Assembly: GCA_029339195.1 (NCBI GenBank)
Contig: JAPTJF010000193.1
Location: 42,919-106,918 of the forward strand
Reading direction: 5' to 3'
Length of the DNA stretch: 64,000 bases
Source: Micractinium sp. NFX-FRZ
Taxonomy: Eukaryota; Chlorophyta; Trebouxiophyceae; Chlorellales; Chlorellaceae
Shown here: positions 37,801 to 46,633 of the stretch, piece after piece
Numbering within the stretch: the first letter of the stretch is position 1
Layout of the letters: each line of letters starts with the position of its first letter
Position numbers and translations under genes: made by a program
Notes under the pieces: generated by a model
The model's input: the letters and a program-made list of their open reading frames with translations, nothing else
What the model was told of the DNA's origin: nothing
Databases searched by the model: none

Positions 37801-40800
37801 TCACGCTGTCACGCAACACGCGCAACCGGCTGGACGCCGCCAAGGAGCTCAAGAAGCTGGTCTTCTTCTCAAACATTGTTGTGGCTCCCCTGCTGGACGA
37901 CCTCAAGGTGGGCCGGCCAACGCCGCCTAGTGTCTGTTGTGAAGGGCCGCACTTTGACTGTGGAGTCGCTCTGTTGGGCTGACGGGGCCTTTGTTGCAAG
38001 CTGTGCTCTGTGGACCAGCTGCTGAGGTTCCTGGCGGTGCCAACAGTCTGGCAGTGGCAAGCTGCCGAGGGCTGCGCTCGGCCCCCTGCTGGCGCGCTGC
38101 GCCGGCACGCCACCTGCCCGAGCCCTCCTCCCTGCTTGCCCATCCTGTCTTTCCCTTTCCCACCGCCGCTCCCTCCCGCAGACTGAGGAGGAGAAGAAGG
38201 CTGAGGAGGAGAAGCGGAAGCAGGAGGCGGAGATGATGGAGATGATGCGCAAGGCGCAGGAGGACGCCAAGAAGAAGCATGCGGCAGAGGCGGCGGGCGG
38301 CGAGCCGGCGGCGGCGGCGGCGGCCGAGGGCGCAGAGGCCAGCAGCAGCAGCAGCGAGGAGAAGAAACTTGAGGAGGCGGCCGAGGCGGAGGTGAAGGAG
38401 CTGCTGGCAGAGGCGTCTGCGGCGGCAGACAAGGAGGAGGCGACGGCGGCGACAGCTGGCGCCGGCGAGGCCGAGGCCAGCAGCAGCGACAGCGGCGCCG
38501 CCGTCAAGTCGCTGGAAAAGGCGCAGACGGCGGCGAAGAAGCGTGCGGGCGGCGAGGCTGTGGGCACGGGCAGCGTGATGAAGAGCCAGAAGGACATCAC
38601 GCTGGCAAAGGACCTGGAGCTGCGCGACCGGTGGGTGCTGACCTGGCGGCTTGTGGGTGCTGACCTGGCGCGGTGGACGCTGCGTTCACCGCTGGACCTC
38701 GCTATGCTTTTGCTGGCGGCTGTACAAATGCGACAGCTGCCTGCCCGCCTCCCCGCCATCCTTACCGTCTCCTCCCGCCCCTCTTTCCAAACCCTCCCCT
38801 CCACCTCCGCCCTGCAGCACCGACATCTACAAGAACTTCCTGCTCTACTGCATGACGGGCGACGTGATGCAGGGACCCATGGGCGTCACCATGGTCACCG
38901 GTGGGTGCTGCAATTGGGGGCCTGAGCTTCCCGGAGGCATGCAGGGCGGCTTGCAAACCCTGGCCGGAATGCGGGGATTGGGGGCCAAACGCGGCTCTTT
39001 GGACGCTGGCAAGCCTGCCCTTTGAGCCGTGCCCGGTCCTCTGACCGTGCTGCGCCACGCTGTGCCATGCTGTGCCTGCAGAGCGTGACGAGGGCGAGTT
39101 TGCGCGGCTGAGCCAGCTGGGCGATGTGCTGGGCCTCTCACAGATGGATGTCTACCAGGTGTGCTGGGGGATTGGGAGGAGTGGAAGGGTTGGCAGTTTA
39201 GCGAGCGATTGAGGATGTGCAGAGCCTCAACCACATGAGTGGCAGTGTGGGCATATTTGGCTGAGGGGAATTGCGGAAACACCAAGGCAGCTGCAACGGC
39301 ATGCTCGTTCCTTGCGCCCCAGATCGCCGCCTCTGCGGCCCTTCTGCCCCCGCCCGCCTCACGCGCCCCTCTCCCGCTCCCCACCTTGGTGTCCCCCCTC
39401 TGCGCAGGTGCACACCAGCATGGCTGAGCAGGCGTTCAAGCAGAACGTGCAGTCGGTGCTGGGTGACGGCAACCTGACGCCCGACCGCGCGCAGGCGCTG
39501 GAGAAGATGCGCGAGCAGGTGGGTGTGCCTGCTGGTCTCCCGGATCCCTGAGTCTTTTTAATAACCTTTGCTAGTGGCCTCAGTGGCGGCAGCAGCGGAT
39601 TGGATCCCGATGTGCCGAAACAGCTGCTGTGTGAGTGGCGCGAGCAGGGTTGCTTGTGGGTGGCCCGTCGGCCGCGGGTGCCTCGCTGCTTTTGAGGCCA
39701 ACCGCGGGCCCCACCCTTTGTCGTGCGCCCTGCTGAGCACCTCGCCCCGCTCCCCCCACCCGCCTACCCCTCTATACAGATGGGCCTGCCCAAGGAGAAT
39801 GCCGACAAGATCATCCGCGGCTTCACCAACCAGAAGGCCATCCAGGGCATGCAAGTGAGCGCCTGGCCGCACGCAGCAGCCCAGCTCCCTGCCGGTGTGC
39901 TCGTGTCTGCTGTGCTGCGCCATGCGCGAGAATCTGTTGGGGATGCGAGTGGCATGCTGCGGGTCCCTCTCCCTTTGGATTGGCACCGCCCATCTCACTG
40001 TGTTTGCGTCCTCTCCACCCCTGCCGCCCCGCCCCGCAGACGCTCAAGGCAATGGGCCAGCTGACGATGGACAAGGTGCTGGAGATCAAGGATGCCGGGG
40101 TGGATGTGGCCTCCGTGCTGGGAGAGGACGCGCGGCAGCAGCTGTACCGCACAGAGGTGAGGACGCGTACTGCCTCCTCCTGGGTGTGCGACGTGTAGTG
40201 CCTTCCTGCAGGGGGTGGGGTGGGGTGGCATGCTGAGCGAGGACGGGCGTGCAGCAGCAGCTGTACCGGACCCCGGCCTGCATGCGCATCCTGGCTTGCC
40301 CCAGCACCCACGTGCCCGCCCGCCTCCCTGCCGCACCCACCGCCCGCCTGCAGGTCATGGCCCGCCTCTCCGACGGCACCGGATCCTTCAGCCAGGAGCG
40401 CATGCTGCAGGTCGGTGTGTGAGGATGCGTGGCCTGCCGGTGCCACCCGCATGCCAGCCAGGGACCCCTGCAGTGCCTGCTTAGTGTGCGGTGTGCTACT
40501 GCCGCTAGGGGGCTGCAGAGGCTTGCCAACAACTCACCACAACAACCTGTGCCGACTGTGCCTCTGATTCACAATTTTCCACCTGCTCCGACCTGCCACG
40601 TCTGCAGGAGCTGCCCTCCAGCCTGGGCATTGACGCGGGCAAGGCGGCCAAGGTGGTGCAGGAGCTGGCCAAGGCCAAGAAGGGCAACACCCTGGTGCAG
40701 GTGGGACCCCTCCCTGTTTTGTCATGTGCATGCTGCTGTTGCATTGGTGAGGGCGCCGAGCATACTGGCAGGCAGGCAAGCAGGCAGTTGCCGCACCCTG

Positions 40801-41531
40801 CGCTCACGCCTTCCTCGGCTGTGCCACCTCTGCTCCTCAGTTCGTGTCCGTGCCATATCTCCCCTTGCTGCGCCGTGAGAAGGTGGGCACCGCGGCCCCG
40901 GAGCTGAAGAACACTCGTCCTACTCACACCCCCTACCACCATCCCCACTGCTTGTCCCCTCCCTGTGCAGGCCATCTCTGCGCTGCGGCAGAAGAAGGTG
41001 GGCGAGGTGGCCAAGGAGCTGAACAACCTGGTGTCGTGTGAGGCGGCGGTGCCCAGCGACAAGCCGGCAGAGTGGAAGAGCAAGGAGGAGCTGTCGGACC
41101 TGTTCTCGGCCTACGTGTCCAAGGTGGGTGACAGGTGGCGGGGTCGGTTTGACCGGGCGACAGCTGGGTTTGACCGGCGGGGTGGAGGTGCAGGGAGGAG
41201 GCGTCGGACCTCCGACTCGCCCCGTGTGGTGTGTGGGTGGGTTTGACCCTCGGCGACAGCTGGGGTTGACCGACGGACATTGCAGGTGAGCAGCCTGGGG
41301 CCAGCTGCCTGCTCTGCTCGCCCAGCAACAGCGCCCCCCTGCGGCCTCGCCTCACTCCCGCCGCCCCTCTCTTGCCCGCCTTGCCTGCAGGAGAAGGAGG
41401 GCGAGAAGCAGGCGGTGGTGCAGCGCATTCTGGGGCTGAGCGATGGGGAGGCGGAGACGCTGCGCCGCGTGGTGGAGGAGGGAGGCTGGAAGGTGGCGGC
41501 TGAGGAGGCCGAGGAGGCGGCCTTCTTCTGA
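31834..41531 (+). CDS. TIC110: TIC110, chloroplast inner-envelope protein-import component
   Basis: TIC110 anchors the stromal chaperone-import machinery at the inner envelope. Twenty-three exons: 31834-31998, 32256-32400, 32672-33096, 33540-33650, 33886-33960, 34261-34429, 34853-35012, 36141-36284, 36514-36614, 36856-36962, 37105-37201, 37431-37539, 37784-37907, 38182-38630, 38818-38900, 39082-39158, 39408-39518, 39780-39854, 40040-40156, 40354-40410, 40608-40700, 40971-41123, 41391-41531; 1095 residues. A basic transit peptide (1 to about 55) precedes two close hydrophobic segments (about 76-97 and 109-128). Then follow family signatures such as RKTFQKLIYVSNLVFGD, FLLPWQRVFGLSDAQ and RMLQELPSSLGID. 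Residues about 645-793 include an Ala/Glu/Lys/Ser-rich insert that helps make it longer than land-plant TIC110 (about 1000). Intron 10 (36963) has a GC donor. Intron 7 hosts the snoRNA cluster. Confidence 0.96.
34745..34852 (+). repeat. Duplicate acceptor and exon start before TIC110 exon 7
   Basis: CTGCAGAGGCGGTGGAGGCC occurs at both borders: a copied exon start at 34745 and the true one at 34853, exactly 108 bp apart. The copy reads EAVEAMTHAIDC against EAVEAMTYAIDF in the real exon. The frame stays open from 34745 through the real exon, so use of the upstream acceptor would add 36 residues in frame. Confidence 0.85.
35302..35392 (+). ncRNA. C/D-box snoRNA-like gene, copy 1 (TIC110 intron 7)
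   Basis: This 91-nt unit has terminal stem GCCAG/CTGGC, C box GTGATGA, D'-like TTGA, an internal hairpin (GCGGTCCTCGAACAACCG region), C'-like TGTGATC and D box CTGA. The stem differs from the other copies at both paired positions (A-T in place of G-C), a compensatory change. The antisense element before D' is the same as in the other copies. Confidence 0.8.
35497..35588 (+). ncRNA. C/D-box snoRNA-like gene, copy 2 (TIC110 intron 7)
   Basis: This 92-nt unit has stem GCCGG/CCGGC, C box GTGATGA, D box CTGA, and internal D' (TTGA) and C' (TGTGATC) separated by a near-perfect hairpin (CGGTTCTTCGAACAACCG). CTGTTGCCTTCCT upstream of D' can pair with 18S rRNA. It is nearly identical to copies 3 and 4, while the spacers between copies are unrelated. 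Confidence 0.83.
35693..35784 (+). ncRNA. C/D-box snoRNA-like gene, copy 3 (TIC110 intron 7)
   Basis: This 92-nt unit has the same boxes, stem and guide as copy 2. It differs by one substitution in the internal hairpin loop (CTTTGAA for CTTCGAA). Confidence 0.83.
35866..35957 (+). ncRNA. C/D-box snoRNA-like gene, copy 4 (TIC110 intron 7)
   Basis: This 92-nt unit has the same boxes, stem and guide as copy 2. It differs by ATGACAAAACC for ATGATAAAACC just after the C box. It ends 183 nt before the acceptor of exon 8. Confidence 0.83.
37210..37280 (+). repeat. TTTGACCGG-rich motif in TIC110 intron 11
   Basis: GTGACAGCTGGGTTTGACCG followed by TTGACCGGC twice. The same wording recurs in intron 22 (41140-41285) and, in shorter form, in a DHX16 intron (1738-1775). 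Confidence 0.7.
40236..40272 (+). repeat. Decayed copy of the end of TIC110 exon 19
   Basis: GCAGCAGCTGTACCG of the exon (CTGTACCG at 40142) recurs in the next intron with CTGTACCG at 40261, 119 bp later. The copy has lost the donor. Confidence 0.75.
41140..41285 (+). repeat. Internal repeat with GACAGCTGGGTTTGACC motif, TIC110 intron 22
   Basis: The motif CGACAGCTGGGTTTGACCGG at 41157 recurs as CGACAGCTGGGGTTGACCGA at 41256. GGTTTGACC also appears at 41146 and 41240. The unit is about 99 bp. Confidence 0.75.
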
Positions 41532-42174
41532 GCGAGCGAGCGGGAGATCCTCTCCGCTCCACAGCTAGCCTAGCGGGTGCACGCCCCTCTCAGCCAACAT
41601 GAGCTTGGCTGAGCGGCCTGCTGAGCCGCTTTCCTAAAGCAGCCTACTTGCCTGCCTTCACTACAGCTGAGCTGAGCTGGCAGCTGAGCCGGCGGCATGG
41701 GGCTCAAGGCCCCAAGCCCAGCCGAGCTGGCAGCAGAGCAGAGGCGCGGGCCCGATAGTAGGGGCCCCCACACAGCGCGCCTCCTTGGCAGTGTTGCGAG
41801 CGCCCGCTCCAGCGCGTGTGCCCCACGGCTGCCCGTCCATTTCATTAATTACTCTCTTTTCCGTCACACCTCTCGCCGCCCCCTCTCTGCTGCTGCTTTC
41901 CTCACCACCAATCACATAGGCAAGCACGGCGCCCTGGGCGCAGGCGGGCGCAGGACTCTCAACCGCATGATGATACTCCCTTGCTGCACATTGCAGAGCA
42001 CCCGCACAGCCAGCCCTTCCCCTCACAGACGTTCTTCTCGCAAGCACTTGCGCGCCGTGCGCCTCCCCCGCCCCCCCCCACGTGGCGCTGCGTGTCCACC
42101 CGCCTTTCCTTTTTGTTATTCGCACGCTCTGTTGCTCCACCAGTTTTCTGTCAGCACCCCCCCCCCCCCCCCCG

Positions 42175-42179
42175 TGTAA
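42175..42179 (+). terminator. TGTAA poly(A) signal candidate for TIC110
   Basis: TGTAA lies 643 nt after the TIC110 stop, just behind a 17-C run. It is the chlorophyte polyadenylation consensus. Confidence 0.55.
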
Positions 42180-42245
42180 AGTGCAAAACACCGGTGGCCA
42201 AGCAAGGCAGCAGGCTGCGAGGGAGGGCGGTTTAACGGCTGTTTT

Positions 42246-42250
42246 TTACA
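42246..42250 (-). terminator. TGTAA poly(A) signal candidate for the F-box/LRR gene
   Basis: On the complement, TGTAA followed by AAAAAC occurs 119 nt after the stop at 42370. Confidence 0.55.
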
Positions 42251-42369
42251 CGATGTGAACCAGAGCAATGAGATGAGAATTGGGGGGCAGACATGCAGGG
42301 TGTGTGGATGCAGTCACAGCGCAACGCACATTCTCAGCAAGCAGCCGTGGCCGCCCCCCGCCCAGCCTC

Positions 42370-45295
42370 TCACTCCACCGCCAGCCTGGGCAGGTTGCGC
42401 TTGAGCGCGCGCAGCACCCGCTGCGGCGTCTTGCAGCTGCCGTCCTGCAGCCCCCCCAGCACCAGCTTTGAGAGGAGCGGCAAGCGCGCCAGGCTGGCAA
42501 CATCTTCGAGCGTCAGCGCCAGGCGGGGGTTGTTCTCAAGCGCCAGCATGCGCAGCATGGTGGCCTCACAAAGGGCGGGGGGCAGGGCTGCCAAGTGGTT
42601 GTTGCTCAGCTCAAGTGACTCCAGGTCTGCGGCGGAGAGTGGCAGGGGGAATGGCAGGGGGAGGGGGGCGGGGCAGGGTGGGCACAAGTGCAAAGGGGGA
42701 GGTGGGCGGGGCGGGGCAAGGTGGGCACAAGTGCAGAGGGGGAGGTGGGCGGGGCGGGGTGGGGTGGGCAAAAAGGCAGAGGGGGAGGTGGGCTGGGCAG
42801 AGCTGGGCTGGCACAAATGCTGGGGGAGAGGAACGCCCACAGAGCAGCGGCAGCCAAGCTGCAGGCGTGCGCTTGCAGGAGCGAGGGTTTTGGATGTGGG
42901 TGGGAGGGAGGCGGGCGCTTCAAGGCAGGCAACGCCTTGTGGCGGGAGGGCGGGGACGGCAGGGCAGGGCCTGGCTGTGCGTGGCATGCAGTGGGAACCA
43001 CCTGGCGCATACTGACAACCCCACTTTGCTCCTACACTCCCAACCGCCCCCACCCAACACCCGCCCAGCACCCACCTTTCAGGTATGGCCCCCTCGGTAT
43101 GCTGCTGAGCCCCTGCTTGAGCACGCACAGGCGGCGCAGCCCGGCGTGCGCGGCGACGCAGGGCGGCAGGCGGCCGGTGTGCGAGATGTTGTGCAGTATG
43201 AGGGAGGACAGCTGGCAGGCCTGTGGCAGCAGCGCCTCCAGGCCCGCCTCTAATGAGGTGCCCCCCAGGTTGGCAAGCATCAACGTGGGCAGGGCTGCCA
43301 GCTGGGCGCACTGCTGCACCGCGCTGGCCTGTAGCTGGCGTGTGAGCAGCACCAGGCCGCAGCAGGGCGTGTCTGCGGGCAGCGCGGCGCCTAGCAAGTC
43401 GCCAAGCGACGGCAGCGTGTGCACCCCCATCAGCACCAGTGCCAGCGGTTTGTCCGGCTCTGTGCCCTGCAGCGAGCACTGCTGCATCAGCGCGCCCGCC
43501 AGCTGCACAGGCGGGGTGGAGGCGGAGGGCAGAGGGCTATAGGTAATTAGGCTTTTAGGGCTTAGGGGTTTAAAACCCTAAAGCATCACCCTATAGCGGA
43601 GGGCTGATGGCAGAGGGAGGCGCGAGCCAGGGGCAGGGCAGGGGCTTGCAGAAGGGCATCCATGGGCATTGGGCAGGCTGCAGCACCGCTCCCGCTTTCG
43701 CTGCCGTGCCTGCCACGCTCCCCTCCCCTGGGCCTTGCCCCGCCGCGTGCCCGCCCGCAAAGCAAGCAAATGTGCCCCAATCACCCCACCTCCCCATGCT
43801 GCCACGTGGTTCGCCCTTAGCACCACCCAGCAAGGACATGCCTGCGTGCCGTGCTGTCCACCAACCCGTTTTACCCCTTGCTTTTCCCGCTGCTCAACAT
43901 AAATATAAACATAAACAACTCACCCTCATCCCCACTGCCCCATGCTCTGTGCCCGGAAGATAAACCCACGCCCGACACACACGCCCTTCCCTTCCCCCGC
44001 CCTTGCCCCCCTCACCTGCACCATCCACTCGTCCGACTTGAACTCGTAGGCGGTGAGGGCGGGCAGGGAGGTGGGCACCGGCGGCGCCATGAAGCTGCCG
44101 TCGTAGCGCCGCTGCCGCTCCACCAGAGTCAGGCTGCGCAGGTGGGACAGCTGGGACAGCTGCCCCAGCTCCATCATCGGTTCAAACGAGTCGAGTTCCA
44201 GGGAAGTGAGGTGCGTCAGGTGCTGACAGATGGCGTCGATCGTGCCAGCTGGCAGCTCCACAGAGCGGCAGGACAGGGAGCGCAGCTGGTCGGGGCGCAG
44301 CAGGCGCAGTGTGGCGGGCATGCCAGCTGGCAGCTCCTCGGCCACCAGGGACAGGGTGTGCAGCCGGGTGAAGCGCAGGCACTGCTTGAGCGCCGCGGCG
44401 GGCAGGTGCATGTCGCACCTGCGGAAGGGGCCCAGGCAGGGGTGAGGGTGGGAGGGGCGGGGAGGGACAGGGGACAACAGCGGGCGGATGGCAGAGGAGT
44501 CACAGGTGCAACCGCAGAGCAGCAACGGGGCAGCGCAGCCGCAAAACCTGCTGCTGCTGCTGCTGCTGCTGCTGCAAAGGCAAGTGCCTTGCAGCAACGC
44601 ATGTTGCGGGCAAGCTGGAAGCAGGGCCTGAGCCAGGCAGCCCAGCCCCCGGGAAGCCCCGTGCTGTGCCTCACATGAAGCGCAGGCGTGTGAGGCGGCC
44701 CGGGTCCAGCAGGCGGAGGAATGCGGCCAGCTGCAGCCGCGTGCCGTGCCCGCGCGGCCGCCGCCCTGCCAGCTGCCACCGCCCCGTCACCAAATCCGAG
44801 TCCGGCTCCAAGGCAAAGTCGTGGACCGTCAGGTGCTCCACCAGCCCCGCCACACGAGCAAAGACTGCGTGCTTGGCTGCCAGCCAGGCGCTGCCGGCAT
44901 CGTCAGGCCCCGGGGCCAGCTGGAAGGAGCGCCAGAGGCTCGGTTCAGAGAAGAACAGGCGGCGCCAGCGGGTGCACACCAGCGTGCAAGCGGGCCTGCG
45001 GCCCAGCAGGCGGGCACAGGGGAAGAGAGGCGGTTTATGTGAGCGTGCAGGCGGGTGGAGGGGCAGGGGCAGGGGCAGCGGGGCGCACCGGCGGGCAGGC
45101 GGGCAGGCAGGCCAAAAGGCGGTGGCGGACGGCGGCGGTTTGGAGGGCGCATTCTGTGACCCGGTGCGCTGCCTCCGCGTCATACCAGGCAAGCCAAAAA
45201 CCGGCTCACCCTGCTGAGGGGCCCGCAAGCCCCAGTATAGCTCCAAGAACAGGGTCCGGAAGCGCATCGGTGCTGGGGCCGTGGCGCCGTGGCAT
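42370..45295 (-). CDS. F-box/leucine-rich-repeat protein
   Basis: F-box proteins are substrate receptors of SCF ubiquitin ligases. Five exons on the complement: 45295-45210, 44995-44675, 44418-44016, 43502-43076, 42626-42370; 497 residues. The F-box is at about 11-52 and is split by intron 1: DALPDPVLGAILGLAGPSAG continues as PACTLVCTRWRRLFFSEPSL then WRSF, the usual LPD...L...LVCRRW...LW pattern. Leucine-rich repeats follow, weak at first (LTSLELDSFE, LRSLTLVE) and clearest at the end (LESLELSNNHLAALPPAL, LRMLALENNP). Substrate unknown. Introns carry a CTG run, a telomere-like inverted repeat and a G-rich minisatellite. The start is the first ATG in the F-box frame. Confidence 0.85.
42640..42835. 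repeat. G-rich minisatellite in the last intron of the F-box gene
   Basis: Roughly four units of about 45-50 bp share GGTGGGCACAAGTGCAGAGG-like cores and GGGGGAGGTGGGCGGGGCGG. The copies drift toward the 3' side. Confidence 0.75.
43536..43597. repeat. Small inverted repeat with telomere-like arms
   Basis: GCTATAGG at 43536 and CCTATAGC at 43590 bracket TTTTAGGGCTTAGGGGTTT and its imperfect complement AAAACCCTAAAGC. The whole 62-bp unit can fold back on itself. Similar GGCGGAGGGC strings flank it. It lies in intron 3 of the F-box gene. Confidence 0.7.
44548..44576. repeat. CTG trinucleotide run
   Basis: About nine consecutive CTG units (CAG on the sense strand) sit in intron 2 of the F-box gene. 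Confidence 0.9.
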
Positions 45296-46633
45296 CCTGG
45301 ACTTCAGCTGCCTGGATGACGGTCAGGTCGCTCGAGAAGGAGGCCGAGACCGACAGAGGCGGAGTTGGATGTGCCTGCTGTGCCGCTGCTGCGGCGGTGC
45401 TGTGGCCGCCGCCCGTGCCGCACATGGCCCCATGCCACTGCACAATCGGCACACCAGCACATCTGGTGTCCTCATGTACTAGTATCGAAATTCAGTAGGA
45501 GTCACCCAGCGGAATCCAGCTGCAGAGACGAGAGGGGATATCTGCGTACCACACTGAGAGGCTGGACACGAGAGCTGGCCCCTACTTCTTCTCGGGCACT
45601 GCATGCATGTGTTGACTTCTCGGGCACTGCATGCGTGCGTTATTTGCTTTGTTCTTGTCCTTCTTTACAATACACCTACACAGCAACAGGTTGAACCCCG
45701 CAACCGTACTTGCAATAATGGTTGCCACGTGCCGAAAGGGTGGGCATGGCTTGTCGCCTAGCAGGCAGCTGATCGAATGCAACAGCAAGGAGACGTGACA
45801 CGGGGAAAGAAACTATGCAACAATAAGGAGGCGTGACAAGGGGAAAGAAACTACAGATACGGCCCGTACACACACCCCAAACGTACAACGTGTCAGCAAG
45901 TACTACAGGAGCAGCATCGAACGTGCTGCACAGTTGCAAGACACGTGCTCGAAGAAATATAGACATCATGGCACACAGGCAGAAGGTGGCAATTGTTCTA
46001 GACATCGACATGAGAAGGGGCAGATGAATTGGGCTGTTCACGGGCACAGATCAGCAAGTTTTTCAAGGGTTTCGGTTCAGAGCCGGCTGGCCATGTGGTG
46101 AGGCAGGGCGGGTTCGTTCTAAAGTAGCGATGTGGGGTCCAGGGGGTCGTTTCGGTTCTAATAAAGAGAAGGCGTGCAGTTTAGGTGCGGTCCAGGAGGG
46201 GTGGAAGTTAGGAGGCCTTGGGCGGGTTTAGCAATTGATAGGTGTCTTGATGGGAGGAGATTGTGTGACAGCTTGGCGGAAGCTGGGGACAGGAGGTCCC
46301 TGCACCTCACAAGGGCTGTGGTACTGCACCAGGGCAGCAGTTGACTTGCCTGTGACGCGCAAGTTGAGGCAGTCGGATGCCTCCGGCAAGCGTGCGCCTC
46401 CAGCGAAGCAAGCGGTGCAAGATGCGCGGCTTTCCGGGGGACTTGCAGGCCCGCCACACGTGTGGCGCGCCAAGCGGGGCAGCAGGCTGTGCGGGTGGGT
46501 GGCGCCAACCAAAGCAGCCCAGAGGCCTCGTCTGGGTGGTGCTGGCCAAGCGGATGCCAGCCTTGTGTGGCGGCGCCCATGCACCCTAGCCAGGCGGGGG
46601 ACCACCCCGGCCTGGGCAGCTCAGAGGCCTGCC
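45296..46633. other. Intergenic region with small repeats; no gene recognised
   Basis: This section between the F-box start and the stop of the MscS-like gene is less GC-rich than its surroundings. It contains a 26-bp-step duplication of TTCTCGGGCACTGCATGC (45589 and 45615) and a ~39-bp duplication ending GGGGAAAGAAACTA (about 45779-45856). No coding exon could be supported. Confidence 0.55.

Larger units (their letters stand above)
41532..42369. other. Convergent 3' region between TIC110 and the F-box gene
   Basis: No exon was seen. The + strand is C-rich, ending in a run of 17 C at 42157-42173 immediately before a TGTAA motif. Both genes' likely poly(A) signals lie within about 75 bp of each other. 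Confidence 0.6.

Noticed and set aside
45676..46047. 123-residue Cys/Leu-rich open frame on the complement
   Set aside because: Overlaps direct repeats and lacks any family signature.
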